Source: Anaerolineae bacterium
GTDB taxonomy: Bacteria; Chloroflexota; Anaerolineae; Promineifilales; Promineifilaceae
Length of the DNA: 64,000 nucleotides
Assembly: GCA_023382655.1 (NCBI GenBank)
Contig: JAHDWK010000006.1
Span: forward strand, 186,001-250,000
Direction: 5' to 3'
Both the position numbers and the translations under genes were made by a program. Positions 52,471-60,908 of the stretch are shown here, piece after piece; position 1 is the stretch's first letter; each line of letters begins with the position of its first letter. The notes beneath the pieces are model-generated. The model did no database searches. It had not been told where the DNA came from and saw nothing but the letters and a program-made list of their open reading frames with translations.

Positions 52471-53152
52471 CCACTCTTCCATCCACCATCAGAATCGCCC
52501 GCTGCGTCTGGTCGGCGATGTGCTGTTCATGTGTGACCATGAGAATAGTGCGGCCACGGCCGTGAAGCTCATGCAGCAGCCCCATAATCTCATTGCCCGT
52601 CTTTGTATCCAGATTGCCGGTTGGCTCATCGGCCATAATCAGCACCGGGTCATTGACCAGGGCGCGGGCAATGGCCACCCGCTGCCGCTGCCCGCCGGAC
52701 AGTTCATTGGGTTCATGGCGCGCCCGGTCAGCCAGCCCCACCGCTTCCAACGCGGTCATCGCCTTCTCTTCGCGCTCACGGGTAGAGAGACGGCCGTGCC
52801 GCTGATACACCATCGGCAGCATCACATTGTGCAGCGCGTCCGTGCGCGCCAGCAGGTTAAACGATTGGAAGATAAAGCCAATCCGCCGGTTGCGAATGGC
52901 CGCCAACCGCACCTTGTCCATCCCACTCACATCCTCCCCGGCCAACAAATACTGGCCTTCCGTTGGCCGATCCAAACAGCCCAGAATGTTCATCAGCGTA
53001 CTCTTGCCGGAACCAGACGGCCCCATCACGGCCACAAACTCCCCGGCCTCAATGCGCACTTCCACCCCCGCCAACGCCCGCACCTGCAAATCGCCCATGC
53101 CATACACTTTGTGTAGATTATGTGTCTCGATAATTGCGCTCTTGTTCATCAT
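52466..53152 (-). CDS. MacB/LolD-type ABC transporter ATPase
   Basis: 228-residue nucleotide-binding subunit. Walker A is GPSGSGKST (about 44-52), the signature [15 protein letters not shown], Walker [13 protein letters not shown] and the switch His in VTHEQHIA. The [19 protein letters not shown] stretch is typical of the MacB/LolD/FtsE group. Two adjacent ATGs (53152, 53149) follow AAAGGTGG; the second has the better spacing. It is the middle gene of an adaptor-ATPase-permease operon. Confidence 0.95.
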   Translation of the reverse strand: MMNKSAIIETHNLHKVYGMGDLQVRALAGVEVRIEAGEFVAVMGPSGSGKSTLMNILGCLDRPTEGQYLLAGEDVSGMDKVRLAAIRNRRIGFIFQSFNLLARTDALHNVMLPMVYQRHGRLSTREREEKAMTALEAVGLADRARHEPNELSGGQRQRVAIARALVNDPVLIMADEPTGNLDTKTGNEIMGLLHELHGRGRTILMVTHEQHIADQTQRAILMVDGRVA

Positions 53153-53163
53153 CCACCTTTTGT

Positions 53164-53220
53164 GGTGTCAAGTGTCAAGTATCAAGTTACCTGACACTTG
53201 ACACTTGACACTTGATCACC
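53164..53220. repeat. GTGTCAAGTGTCAAG inverted repeat
   Basis: GGTGTCAAGTGTCAAGTATCAAGT words pair with ACTTGACACTTGACACTTGATCACC across TACCTGAC. It fills the gap between the adaptor and ATPase genes. Confidence 0.85.
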
Positions 53221-53226
53221 TGAAAG

Positions 53227-54795
53227 TCACTCTGTTTCCACAATCCCCGTCGTCACCTCTTCCCCAGCTTCCACGCCAGAGAGGATTTCGGCAAAGGAGA
53301 AGTCCATCAGCCCCACTTCCACCATGCGCAGCGTCGGCTCGCCATTTTCCATTACAAAAACGGCATACTGGTCAGGCGAAATTTCGCGCAGCGCCTCCAC
53401 GGGCACAACGACCGCATTTTGGGCACGGCCGCCAATCACTTCCACCGTCGCATTCAGCCCCACCGGCAGCGTCTGCGGCTTGTTGTAGTTCAGCCGCACA
53501 ACCGCCCGCACCGCGCTGACGCCATTGGATTGGTACAGCGCCGGATCTACCTGCACAATCTCGCCGGTAAAGGTCTCATCCGGCAGCGCGTCAAATACCA
53601 CATCCACCGCAAAGCCAACGCCCGCTTTGTCCAGGTCTGTTTCGTCCAGGTAAATTTCCAGCATCGGCTGGGCCAGGTCGGCCAGCGTCAGGAAGACGGC
53701 CGTGCCCACCTGTTCACCCACATGGTAATTCACGGCCGTGACCGTTCCATCCATTGGCGCAACCAGTACCGTGCCATCCACATCTGCCTGTGCCGATTCC
53801 AGATTCAACTGCGCCTGTGCCAGACTCAACCCATGCGCTTCCTGGTTCAATTGGGCCTGTTGCAGAGAGAGCTCGGCCTGGCGCACGGCCGTTTCCGCTG
53901 CCGCTATCTCCTGGGCCGTTGCCCCTACCTGCGCCGCCGCCAATTCCTGTTGCGCACTCAGCAAATTGCTCTCCGCACTGACTGAACTACTGCTGTTGGT
54001 GCTGTTCACGGCCGCGTTGTAATTGAGTTGGGCGATTTGCAAATTCTCCTGCGCTCGCAGCACCGCGTCATCGGCCCGTTCCCGTTCATTCAGCAGCGCA
54101 TCCGAACGGCGCGGGTCGTTCAATTCCCACTCGCGGCCGGGATCATACGCCGTCACCTGCGCCGCCAGCGCCGCATCCAAATCGCGCTGCGCCTGCTCCA
54201 CGCTGATGTTTTTGATGGTGATATTGGTGCTGGTGGCCGCTTCCTGCCCCCGCGCCCCGTTGTAAGAGGCTTCGGCCGCTTCCAGTCTGGTTTGCAGCAA
54301 GGCAATTTCGTCAGGGTCGGCCGTCCAGTTTTGCAAATCGGCCAATGCCTGTTGCGCTTCTTCCAGGTTCAGCCGCGCCTGCTCCACACTGATGTCGTCA
54401 TAGCTCACGCCAGTTTGTGTAGTGCTGGCATCCGTTTGCATGGCCGCCTGCGCCAGTGATAATTCGGCATTCGCCAACGCCTTTTGTGCGTCGGTATCAT
54501 CCACCTGTGCCAGCACATCCCCGGCCTGAACCTTCTGCCCCACCGTCACCAGCAGTTCTTCCAATACACCGCCAGTGGTAAAGCTGAGTTCCACTTCCGT
54601 TGCCGGAATGACGGCCCCGGCCCCTGTGGCCGAGACCACAATTTCGCCCAGACGGGCTACGGCCGTTTGCACATCCGTCTCTTCACTGTCGGCGGCGGCA
54701 ACGGCCGTGTTGTTGGCATAATAGGCATACCCAACGGCCGTCACTAATAGCACTACCAAAATACTGATAATCCAAAACCATTTTCTCTTTGTCAT
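53227..54795 (-). CDS. periplasmic adaptor (MacA/HlyD-like membrane fusion protein)
   Basis: 522 residues. An N-terminal membrane anchor (about 6-27) is followed by the first half of a lipoyl/barrel-sandwich domain (EVELSFTTGGVLEELLVTVGQKVQAGDVLAQVD) and a long Ala/Gln/Glu-rich coiled coil (about 100-330) containing pairs of near-repeats (QARLNLEEAQQALADLQ, QAQLNLESAQADVD). The second lipoyl half (VLVAPMDGTVTAVNYHVGEQVG) and beta-barrel domains come last. The coiled coil is much longer than in MacA. AGGAG lies 6 bases before ATG 54795. It should link the ABC permease to the cell surface. Confidence 0.92.
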   Translation of the reverse strand: MTKRKWFWIISILVVLLVTAVGYAYYANNTAVAAADSEETDVQTAVARLGEIVVSATGAGAVIPATEVELSFTTGGVLEELLVTVGQKVQAGDVLAQVDDTDAQKALANAELSLAQAAMQTDASTTQTGVSYDDISVEQARLNLEEAQQALADLQNWTADPDEIALLQTRLEAAEASYNGARGQEAATSTNITIKNISVEQAQRDLDAALAAQVTAYDPGREWELNDPRRSDALLNERERADDAVLRAQENLQIAQLNYNAAVNSTNSSSSVSAESNLLSAQQELAAAQVGATAQEIAAAETAVRQAELSLQQAQLNQEAHGLSLAQAQLNLESAQADVDGTVLVAPMDGTVTAVNYHVGEQVGTAVFLTLADLAQPMLEIYLDETDLDKAGVGFAVDVVFDALPDETFTGEIVQVDPALYQSNGVSAVRAVVRLNYNKPQTLPVGLNATVEVIGGRAQNAVVVPVEALREISPDQYAVFVMENGEPTLRMVEVGLMDFSFAEILSGVEAGEEVTTGIVETE

Positions 54796-54811
54796 CAAAC
54801 TCTCCTAAAAG

Positions 54812-54862
54812 TTCGTAGTAGGCGATTCATCGCCCTTTAACAGCACGAAAGTGCTTACTACA
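54812..54862. repeat. GTTCGTAGTAGGCG...TGCTTACTAC spacer element
   Basis: GTTCGTAGTAGGCGATTCATCGCC and AGCACGAAAGTGCTTACTAC contain small hairpins and share words with 6130-6182 and 56660-56706. It lies between divergent adaptor and sigma-factor genes. Confidence 0.5.
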
Positions 54863-55064
54863 AACAATACTCCGCCTGTTTTCAGACAAATTGAAGAAGT
54901 TGTTGGGAAATTGTTAAGACGCCCACCTTGTAGCTTGCGCAAGGTTTTGAGGGGATTAAAACAGCCCCTCACAGCACTATCCCCGAATCAATTGCGACCA
55001 TCGGTTGTTCAGTTGGCCGTATCTTTTTGGCCCGTTCTCCGTTAATCCCAGACAGGAGACTTTC

Positions 55065-55619
55065 ATGTCAGACAGTGAATCAGCGCTCATTGAACGGGCT
55101 AAACAAGGAGACCGCGGTGCGTTCGTGGAGATTTATGAACGATTTTATGATCTGATTCATAACTACATCTACCTCCGCATATTCGATGAGGCCATTACAC
55201 AAGATTTAACCGCAGAGGTTTTTGTGCGCATGGTGGCCCATATAGATAAATTTACCTACCGGAAACAGACCATTTTGGCCTGGCTGTATGTAATTGCCCG
55301 TAATCTGGTTGCGGATCATTATCGGACCAACAATCACACCACCCCTCTGGCCTTGAACGAACAGGAACCGGTTATTTCACCGGCCCCGCTGGAATTGGTC
55401 GAAGCCAAGCTGACGCAGGCGCAACTGGCTGCCACCTTAGGCCAATTAACTGAGGAGCAGCGGTTGGTTATCATTTTCAAATTTGTAGAAGGTCACAGCA
55501 ACCACGAGATTGCCAGGTTATTGGGCAAATCAGAGGGCGCCGTTAAAGCGTTGCAATATCGTGCTCTGGCAGCGATGCAGCGCATTTTGGTGAAGGAGTT
55601 TGGCTATGAAACATTCTGA
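55065..55619 (+). CDS. ECF RNA polymerase sigma factor
   Basis: 184-residue sigma-70 family protein of the extracytoplasmic function type. Region 2 (about 22-92) contains DLTAEVFVRMVAHIDKFTYRKQTILAWLYVIARNLVADHYR. Region 4 (about 122-178) contains LTEEQRLVIIFKFVEGHSNHEIARLLGKSEGAVKALQYRAL. AGGAGACTTTC precedes the ATG at 55065. Its end overlaps the next gene by 14 bases, so the pair is translationally coupled; that gene encodes its likely anti-sigma factor. The motifs are quoted in shorter runs than their full length. Promoter targets are unknown. Confidence 0.93.
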   Translation: MSDSESALIERAKQGDRGAFVEIYERFYDLIHNYIYLRIFDEAITQDLTAEVFVRMVAHIDKFTYRKQTILAWLYVIARNLVADHYRTNNHTTPLALNEQEPVISPAPLELVEAKLTQAQLAATLGQLTEEQRLVIIFKFVEGHSNHEIARLLGKSEGAVKALQYRALAAMQRILVKEFGYETF

Positions 55620-56640
55620 ATTAACAACCGTGTTGGATGACTGCCTGGGCAGACTGCGGGCTGGTGAAAGTTTGGATGCTTGCCTGTCTTCCTACCCCCA
55701 ATTAGCCAACCAATTACGGCCGTTACTATTCACGGCCGTGTCCCTCTACCACACCCCCCGTCCTTTTGTTGACTCCCAGGCCCGGTCGGCCGGTCTGGCA
55801 CGAATGCTGGTTGCCCTGGAAAACAGGCAGGCCAGGCTCGCTGCACCGGTCACAACACCATCAAACAACCGCCGATCATGGTTGCCCATTCGTTTCGCCT
55901 TTCAAGTGGCTACGGCCGTTGTTTTGCTTCTCTTCGCTGGTAGTTGGTTAATTGCATTGAACCGTCGGGCGAATCCGGGTGAGGAAGAGCCACTCATCAC
56001 CAATACGGCCGTTATCATTAGCCACAGTTCATCGCCAACACCTATGATCACGCCGCCAACGAGCCTGCCAGCTATTGTATTTACGGCACAGCCCTTACCC
56101 ACCATTACGGAAACCCCCATCAATACCCCCACACCCTTTTTGACACCAACCTCATTACCGTCTACTCCACCTCCGCCCCCCACCATCACGGCCACAAATA
56201 CGCCATTTCCTTCGCCTCATTTTGAAACAGTTGAACAGGGATACCACAGTTATTACAGTTGGACAAACCAGTCAGAAATCATGCTGTTTGAGCCTACTTT
56301 GATACAGTTACAAAACCAGGAAGCGTGGGCAAATTTCTGGGCACGACACACAGCCGGGCATTTCCCGCCACCGCCTATGCCAACGATAGACTTTCAGGCT
56401 GAAAGTGTGTTTGTACTCATGAATAGTGTTGAGGCAACAGGGGGATACATGGTAGAGATCAGACGTTTAGAACTAAATGAGGGTGGTTTTCTGGTTTATG
56501 CAGACAAATATTCCCCGGGGCCAAATTGTGTTGTGAGCGCAGCCATAACACAACCGTTTCACATTGTCAAAACGTCGCGAATCACCCAGACGCCCACCCT
56601 GATATTGACAGCCAGGGTACATGATTGTACATCTCCTTAG
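55606..56640 (+). CDS. anti-sigma-factor-like membrane protein with PrcB-type C-terminal domain
   Basis: 344 residues from ATG 55606, preceded by AAGGAG. An N-terminal cytoplasmic helical domain (about 1-95) starts HSELTTVLDDCLGRLRAGESL. One membrane helix (about 104-124) and a Pro/Thr-rich linker (about 140-205) follow. The outer domain (about 220-344) contains FVLMNSVEATGGYMVEIRRL and resembles the PrcB C-terminal domain. The order ECF sigma, then membrane protein with a cytoplasmic N-terminus, is that of anti-sigma pairs. No ZAS zinc motif is visible, so the binding mode is unknown. Confidence 0.78.
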   Translation: MKHSELTTVLDDCLGRLRAGESLDACLSSYPQLANQLRPLLFTAVSLYHTPRPFVDSQARSAGLARMLVALENRQARLAAPVTTPSNNRRSWLPIRFAFQVATAVVLLLFAGSWLIALNRRANPGEEEPLITNTAVIISHSSSPTPMITPPTSLPAIVFTAQPLPTITETPINTPTPFLTPTSLPSTPPPPPTITATNTPFPSPHFETVEQGYHSYYSWTNQSEIMLFEPTLIQLQNQEAWANFWARHTAGHFPPPPMPTIDFQAESVFVLMNSVEATGGYMVEIRRLELNEGGFLVYADKYSPGPNCVVSAAITQPFHIVKTSRITQTPTLILTARVHDCTSP

Positions 56641-56659
56641 TACCTGACCAAGTTAAGTT

Positions 56660-56706
56660 TGTCGTAACCGCTTCAGCGGGAAACCGGCTAAAGGCGTTAC
56701 TACGAA
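56660..56706. repeat. CGCTTCAGCGGGAAACCGGC...GTTACTACGAAC element
   Basis: Shares the words GCTTCAGC, CCGGC and GTTACTACGAAC (reverse complement of GTTCGTAGTAAC) with 6130-6182. It lies just after the anti-sigma gene. Confidence 0.5.
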
Positions 56707-56746
56707 CCCCACAAATTTAGTCTGGCGAGGTACTGATACTATGAGG

Positions 56747-56786
56747 CAAAAGAAAAAGGCGCACCGCTGAGGGTGGTGCGCCTTTC
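56747..56786 (-). terminator. Rho-independent terminator of the 253-codon-frame gene
   Basis: Read on the minus strand: AAAGGCGCACC, loop ACCCTCAGC, GGTGCGCCTTT followed by TTCTTTT. It lies downstream of the gene ending at 56865. Confidence 0.82.
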
Positions 56787-56814
56787 GAGAAAAGGAGGAG
56801 GCTTTTCTAACTTG

Positions 56815-56870
56815 TCATCCGCTATACGTAATCCGTTAGCCGATTACCCATTACGGCTCACGGATTATCG
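56815..56870. repeat. CGTAATCCG-family inverted repeat
   Basis: ATACGTAATCCGTTAGCCG followed by CATTACGGCTCACGGATTAT. Same family as 23089-23155; its right end touches the stop of the minus-strand gene. Confidence 0.7.
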
Positions 56871-57605
56871 ATGATGCCCGTGACCACCAAAGCCAGGCCC
56901 ACCAAACCCACCCAGACCTTCGCTCAGATTGCGGAGCAGGGCATCGGCTTGTTCCTGCGTAATATCACCAGCAGCCAGGGCAGCGGCTACGGCCGTTTCA
57001 TACACCGACTGTACGGCCGTCTGCAACGCATCCTGATCCACGTAGTCCCGCACCGCCTGCCGCGCCAGCATCAGGTCAGCCTGTTCCTGAGTGATCGTGC
57101 CCGCTTCTACCAGAGCGGCCAATTCATCGGCCTGCACCTGCGCCTGGGCCGCTTGCAACTCTTCAACGGTGATGCCCAATGCTTCGGCTAACGCTTCGCT
57201 CTGGCTGCCGACGCGGAACCCACCACGCCCACCGCTACCATTTTGCAGCAGTTCGTCCGCCTGTGCCTGGGTCAGTTCGCCGTCAGCCACCGCCTGCGCA
57301 ATGAGCGCGGTGCGGGCGGCCGTGTGAGCGGCCTCCAGTTCCGCGACGGTGATGCCTAACGCGGCGGCTAACGCTTCCTGATTGTCACCCTTCGCGCCAA
57401 ATCCAGGACGGCCGTGACCACCCCGGAAACCATCGGGCACAACCGGCGTCGTTTCGACGGCCGTATTGTCTTCCTGCGTAGGCGTTTCCGTCGGCTCCGC
57501 CTCGCCATCGTCCGTCTGAGCAAAGGCGGCCATCCCGCCAAATGCCAGCGTCAGCGCCAGCAGCCCACCCACCATCATATAACCAATTCGTTTCTGCATT
57601 AACAT
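56865..57605 (-). CDS. secreted protein with repeated ITxEQAD helical motifs
   Basis: 246 residues. A signal peptide (about 1-30, MMVGGLLALTLAFGGMAAFAQ) and a Thr/Glu-rich linker lead to three helical repeats built on EALAxALGITVxELxAA...DGxLTQxQADxLL, then a Gly/His-rich tail (FGGPGFGGHGHHR). The repeats resemble small secreted proteins of unknown function (DUF2680-like). The ATG at 57605 follows AAAGGAG by 8 bases. His/Gly richness could mean metal binding, but there is no direct evidence. Confidence 0.72.
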   Translation of the reverse strand: MLMQKRIGYMMVGGLLALTLAFGGMAAFAQTDDGEAEPTETPTQEDNTAVETTPVVPDGFRGGHGRPGFGAKGDNQEALAAALGITVAELEAAHTAARTALIAQAVADGELTQAQADELLQNGSGGRGGFRVGSQSEALAEALGITVEELQAAQAQVQADELAALVEAGTITQEQADLMLARQAVRDYVDQDALQTAVQSVYETAVAAALAAGDITQEQADALLRNLSEGLGGFGGPGFGGHGHHR

Positions 57606-57955
57606 TGTTTTGTCTCCTTTTGACAATTTTTCGCCAATTTGCTGTGCCCAGACCTGACAGGTCTTTGGAGACCTGTCAGGTCTAACGGCTTCCTCGTTGG
57701 CTTTCCTGTAATGGCCGTAAGCATAGCCACCGCCTATTCAGAACTTGTTAAGAGCTTGTTGGGATGTTGTTCATCTACCAGAACGAAATGTTAAGTTGTA
57801 CCAGGCACAAAAACGCCCGTACCGGGGCAAAAGGTATAAACTGAGATATAAATATCATCGCAACGAGATGCAAATAACAAGCCCCATGATAAAATCCACA
57901 AAGCGGGGATAACCAGATTGAAAACAACACCAAACCACCCCCGCCGAGGACATCT
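57606..57955. other. intergenic region between divergent genes
   Basis: Holds the nested palindrome at 57650-57683. Further on are a TTAAGAGCTTGTTGGGATG stretch and AT-rich boxes (TATAAA 57835-57840, TAAAAT near 57890) that may belong to the sucA promoter, although no convincing -35 pairs with them. No gene is supported. Confidence 0.4.
57650..57683. repeat. nested palindrome, AGACCTGACAGGTCT family
   Basis: AGACCTGACAGGTCT, TTGG, AGACCTGTCAGGTCT. Arms are identical to those at 6002-6034 and 48313-48345; the spacer is 4 bases. Confidence 0.92.
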
Positions 57956-60817
57956 ATGGATTTATGGCGTGAGTTTCATGGCCCGAATGCGGCCTATTTG
58001 TTAGACCTGTTTCTTCAATACGAGCAAAACCCGGCGGCGCTGGACAAGGCAACCCAAACCTTCTTCCAACAAAATGCGGCCCAAATCCGGCAGATCATGA
58101 CCGGGGAAAATGGAGTGGTGGGAACGGACACGGCCACTTCGGCCGCGCTCAGTGCAGGCGTGTCCGTTCCCACCGAAAAAATCATGGGCGCGGTCAATCT
58201 GGCCCAGGCCATCCGCGAATTTGGGCACCTGGCGGCGCGGCTGGACCCGTTGGGCACAGAGCCACCGGGCGAACCATCGTTGGCGCTCGACTATCACGAG
58301 TTGACGGCCGACGACCTGCGCCAATTGCCCGCCAGCTTGATTGGCGGGCCGGCGGCCGCGGATTGCACAAACGCCCTGGAAGCGATTGAGGCGCTGCGCC
58401 ACACCTACTCCGGCGCGGTTGGCTACGATTACGACCACCTGCGCGACCACGAGGAGCGCCGCTGGCTACGCGAGATGGCCGAGAGCGGCCGTTTTGCCCC
58501 ACCGCATACGCCGTTGGACGGCCGTGCCCTGCTCACCCGTCTCACCCAGGTAGAAACCTTTGAACAATTTTTGCAGCGCGTCTACCCCGGCAAAACCCGC
58601 TTCTCCATTGAAGGGCTGGACATGATGCTGCCCATGCTGGACGAGATGATCAGCGACGCCGCCACCGTCGGCATTCGCTCCGTGCTCATCGGCATGGCCC
58701 ACCGGGGACGGCTGAACGTGATGGCTCATTTGCTGGAACGGCCGTATGCCCAACTGCTGACCATGTTCAAAGACCCCGCCCAACGCGACTTCTACGACAA
58801 GCGCAACATCATGGGCTGGACGGGCGACGTGAAATACCATGCGGGCGGCTACCACACCCTGGACTTCAACGCCGACGATGTGGTAGATATGACCATCGCC
58901 CTGGCCCCCAATCCCAGCCATCTGGAACATGTCAATCCGGTGGTCATTGGCATGGCCCGCGCCGCCGGGACCTATGTGGATGACCCCGGTGCACCCCGCT
59001 TTAACCATGCGGTGACATTGCCCATCCTCATTCATGGCGACGCCGCCTTTCCCGGTCAGGGCATTGTGGCCGAAACGTTGAACATGCATCAGCTGCCCGG
59101 CTACCGCGTCGGTGGCACGATCCATATCATCGCTAACAATCAGATCGGCTTCACTACCGATTGGCAAGAAGGGCGCAGCACCATTTACGCCAGCGACCTG
59201 GCCAAGGGGTTCAAAATCCCCATCGTGCATGTCAACGCCAACGACGCCGAAGCGTGTATGGCCGTGGCCCGGCTGGCCATTGCCTACCGGCAGCAGTTCC
59301 ACAAAGATTTCCTGATTGACCTGATTGGCTACCGCCGCTATGGACACAATGAAGGGGACGAGCCGCGCTTCACCCAACCGCTGATGTACCGGCGTGTTGA
59401 CGACCTGCCGACGGTGCGCCAGCAGTGGGCAGACACATTGGTCAAACGCGGCGAGATTGAGTCTGGTGAAGCGGAAAAGCTGACCCAAAGCTATCTGGCC
59501 GACCTGCAAGCGTTGTATGAGTCTTTGGAAGTAGAGGAAGTGGCCGAGGAGTTGGAGCCGCAGTTGGAACTGCCACCGGCCGGAGCTGCGCGGCAGGCGG
59601 CTACGGCCGTGCCCCTGGCCGACCTGAACGCCCTTAACCAATCGCTGCTCACCTTCCCCGATGGCTTCCAATTGGAGCGCAAATTGCGGCGGGGCCTGGG
59701 TAAACGGGAAACCGCTTTTGCCGACCCCGACCAGCCCACCATCGAGTGGGGCACGGCCGAAGAACTGGCATTGGCGGCGATATTGGCGGCGGGCACGGCC
59801 GTGCGCCTCACCGGCGAGGATGTGAAACGGGGCACCTTCAGCCACCGCCACGCGGTCTTCCACGATGCGGAAACGGGGGCCGAGTATTGCCCTTTGCAGC
59901 ATCTCCCCCAGGCCAAAGCCGCCTTTGAAATCCGCAACAGCCCACTTTCGGAAAACGCGGTTATCGGCTTTGAGTATGGCTACAACATCCAGGCCCCGGA
60001 GCGGCTGGTGATCTGGGAAGCGCAGTACGGCGACTTCATCAACACCGCCCAGGCGATCATTGACGAATTTGTGGTCTCCGGCAAAGCGAAATGGGAGCAG
60101 ACGCCGTCGCTGGTGCTGCTGCTGCCGCACGGCTACGAAGGGCAGGGGCCGGATCATTCCAGCGGTCGCCCCGAACGCTTTTTGCAATTAGCGGCCAAGA
60201 ACAGCCTCCGCCTGGCCTACCCGACGACGGCGGCGCAGTATTTCCACCTGCTGCGGCGGCAGACGGCGGTGCTGGTAACAGACCCGCTGCCGCTGGTGGT
60301 GCTGACGCCCAAAAGCCTGCTGCGCCACCCGCGCGCCGCCAGCACGCCCCGCGAACTGGCGGAAGGTAGCTGGCAGCCGGTCATCCCGGATGCGCTCGCG
60401 TTAGGGCGAGCGGAAGAGATTCGCCGTCTGGTTTTTTGCAGCGGTAAGGTGTTTGTAGACCTGATTGAAATACAACAACGAATTTTGACAGAGAAGAAGG
60501 AATTGAAGGTGGCGCTAACCCGCGTGGAGCAGTTGTATCCGTTCCCGGATGAGGAGGTGCAGGCGGCATTGGCCGCGTATCCCAACCTGGAAGAGGTGGT
60601 CTGGCTGCAAGAGGAACCGGCGAATATGGGGGCGTGGGAATTTGTACGGCCGTGCCTGGAACAATGGATTGACGGCAAACCCGAAGCGGCTTCGGGCCGT
60701 GTCCCCCTCCGTTACATTGGCCGCCCCCGCCGCACCAGCCCCGCCGAAGGGTCCACTGCCTGGCACCGGCGCAATCAGCAGGCGATTACGGAGTTTGCGT
60801 TTGAATTTGGAGATTAG
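57956..60817 (+). CDS. sucA: 2-oxoglutarate dehydrogenase E1 component
   Basis: Thiamine diphosphate-dependent decarboxylase of the TCA cycle, 953 residues, the normal size for bacterial OGDH E1. The N-terminal segment FHGPNAAYLLDLFLQYEQNP aids E2 contact. ThDP-domain motifs are GMAHRGRLNVMAHLL, GDAAFPGQGIVAETLNM and IIANNQIGFTT. The C-terminal domain has SHRHAVFHD and LLPHGYEGQGPDHSSGRPER. GAGG precedes the ATG at 57956. It is followed by sucB in the same direction; together they make succinyl-CoA for SucCD. No lpd (E3) gene is in the window. Confidence 0.96.
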   Translation: MDLWREFHGPNAAYLLDLFLQYEQNPAALDKATQTFFQQNAAQIRQIMTGENGVVGTDTATSAALSAGVSVPTEKIMGAVNLAQAIREFGHLAARLDPLGTEPPGEPSLALDYHELTADDLRQLPASLIGGPAAADCTNALEAIEALRHTYSGAVGYDYDHLRDHEERRWLREMAESGRFAPPHTPLDGRALLTRLTQVETFEQFLQRVYPGKTRFSIEGLDMMLPMLDEMISDAATVGIRSVLIGMAHRGRLNVMAHLLERPYAQLLTMFKDPAQRDFYDKRNIMGWTGDVKYHAGGYHTLDFNADDVVDMTIALAPNPSHLEHVNPVVIGMARAAGTYVDDPGAPRFNHAVTLPILIHGDAAFPGQGIVAETLNMHQLPGYRVGGTIHIIANNQIGFTTDWQEGRSTIYASDLAKGFKIPIVHVNANDAEACMAVARLAIAYRQQFHKDFLIDLIGYRRYGHNEGDEPRFTQPLMYRRVDDLPTVRQQWADTLVKRGEIESGEAEKLTQSYLADLQALYESLEVEEVAEELEPQLELPPAGAARQAATAVPLADLNALNQSLLTFPDGFQLERKLRRGLGKRETAFADPDQPTIEWGTAEELALAAILAAGTAVRLTGEDVKRGTFSHRHAVFHDAETGAEYCPLQHLPQAKAAFEIRNSPLSENAVIGFEYGYNIQAPERLVIWEAQYGDFINTAQAIIDEFVVSGKAKWEQTPSLVLLLPHGYEGQGPDHSSGRPERFLQLAAKNSLRLAYPTTAAQYFHLLRRQTAVLVTDPLPLVVLTPKSLLRHPRAASTPRELAEGSWQPVIPDALALGRAEEIRRLVFCSGKVFVDLIEIQQRILTEKKELKVALTRVEQLYPFPDEEVQAALAAYPNLEEVVWLQEEPANMGAWEFVRPCLEQWIDGKPEAASGRVPLRYIGRPRRTSPAEGSTAWHRRNQQAITEFAFEFGD

Positions 60818-60818
60818 T

Positions 60819-60883
60819 CAGTGAGCAGTGAGCAGTGAGCAGTAAAGACGACAGAGTGCTAACTGCTGACTGCCCACTGCTTA
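60819..60883. repeat. AGTGAGCAGTGAGCAG inverted word repeat
   Basis: CAGTGAGCAGTGAGCAGTGAGCAG on the left and CTGCTGACTGCCCACTGCTTAC on the right form an imperfect hairpin in the sucA-sucB gap. Confidence 0.8.
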
Positions 60884-60908
60884 CTTTCAAAAGGGCAAAG
60901 AGGAAGCG

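Noticed and set aside
58466-60187. 573-codon minus frame inside sucA
   Set aside because: It is antisense to a conserved enzyme; low-complexity shadow translation with no domain.
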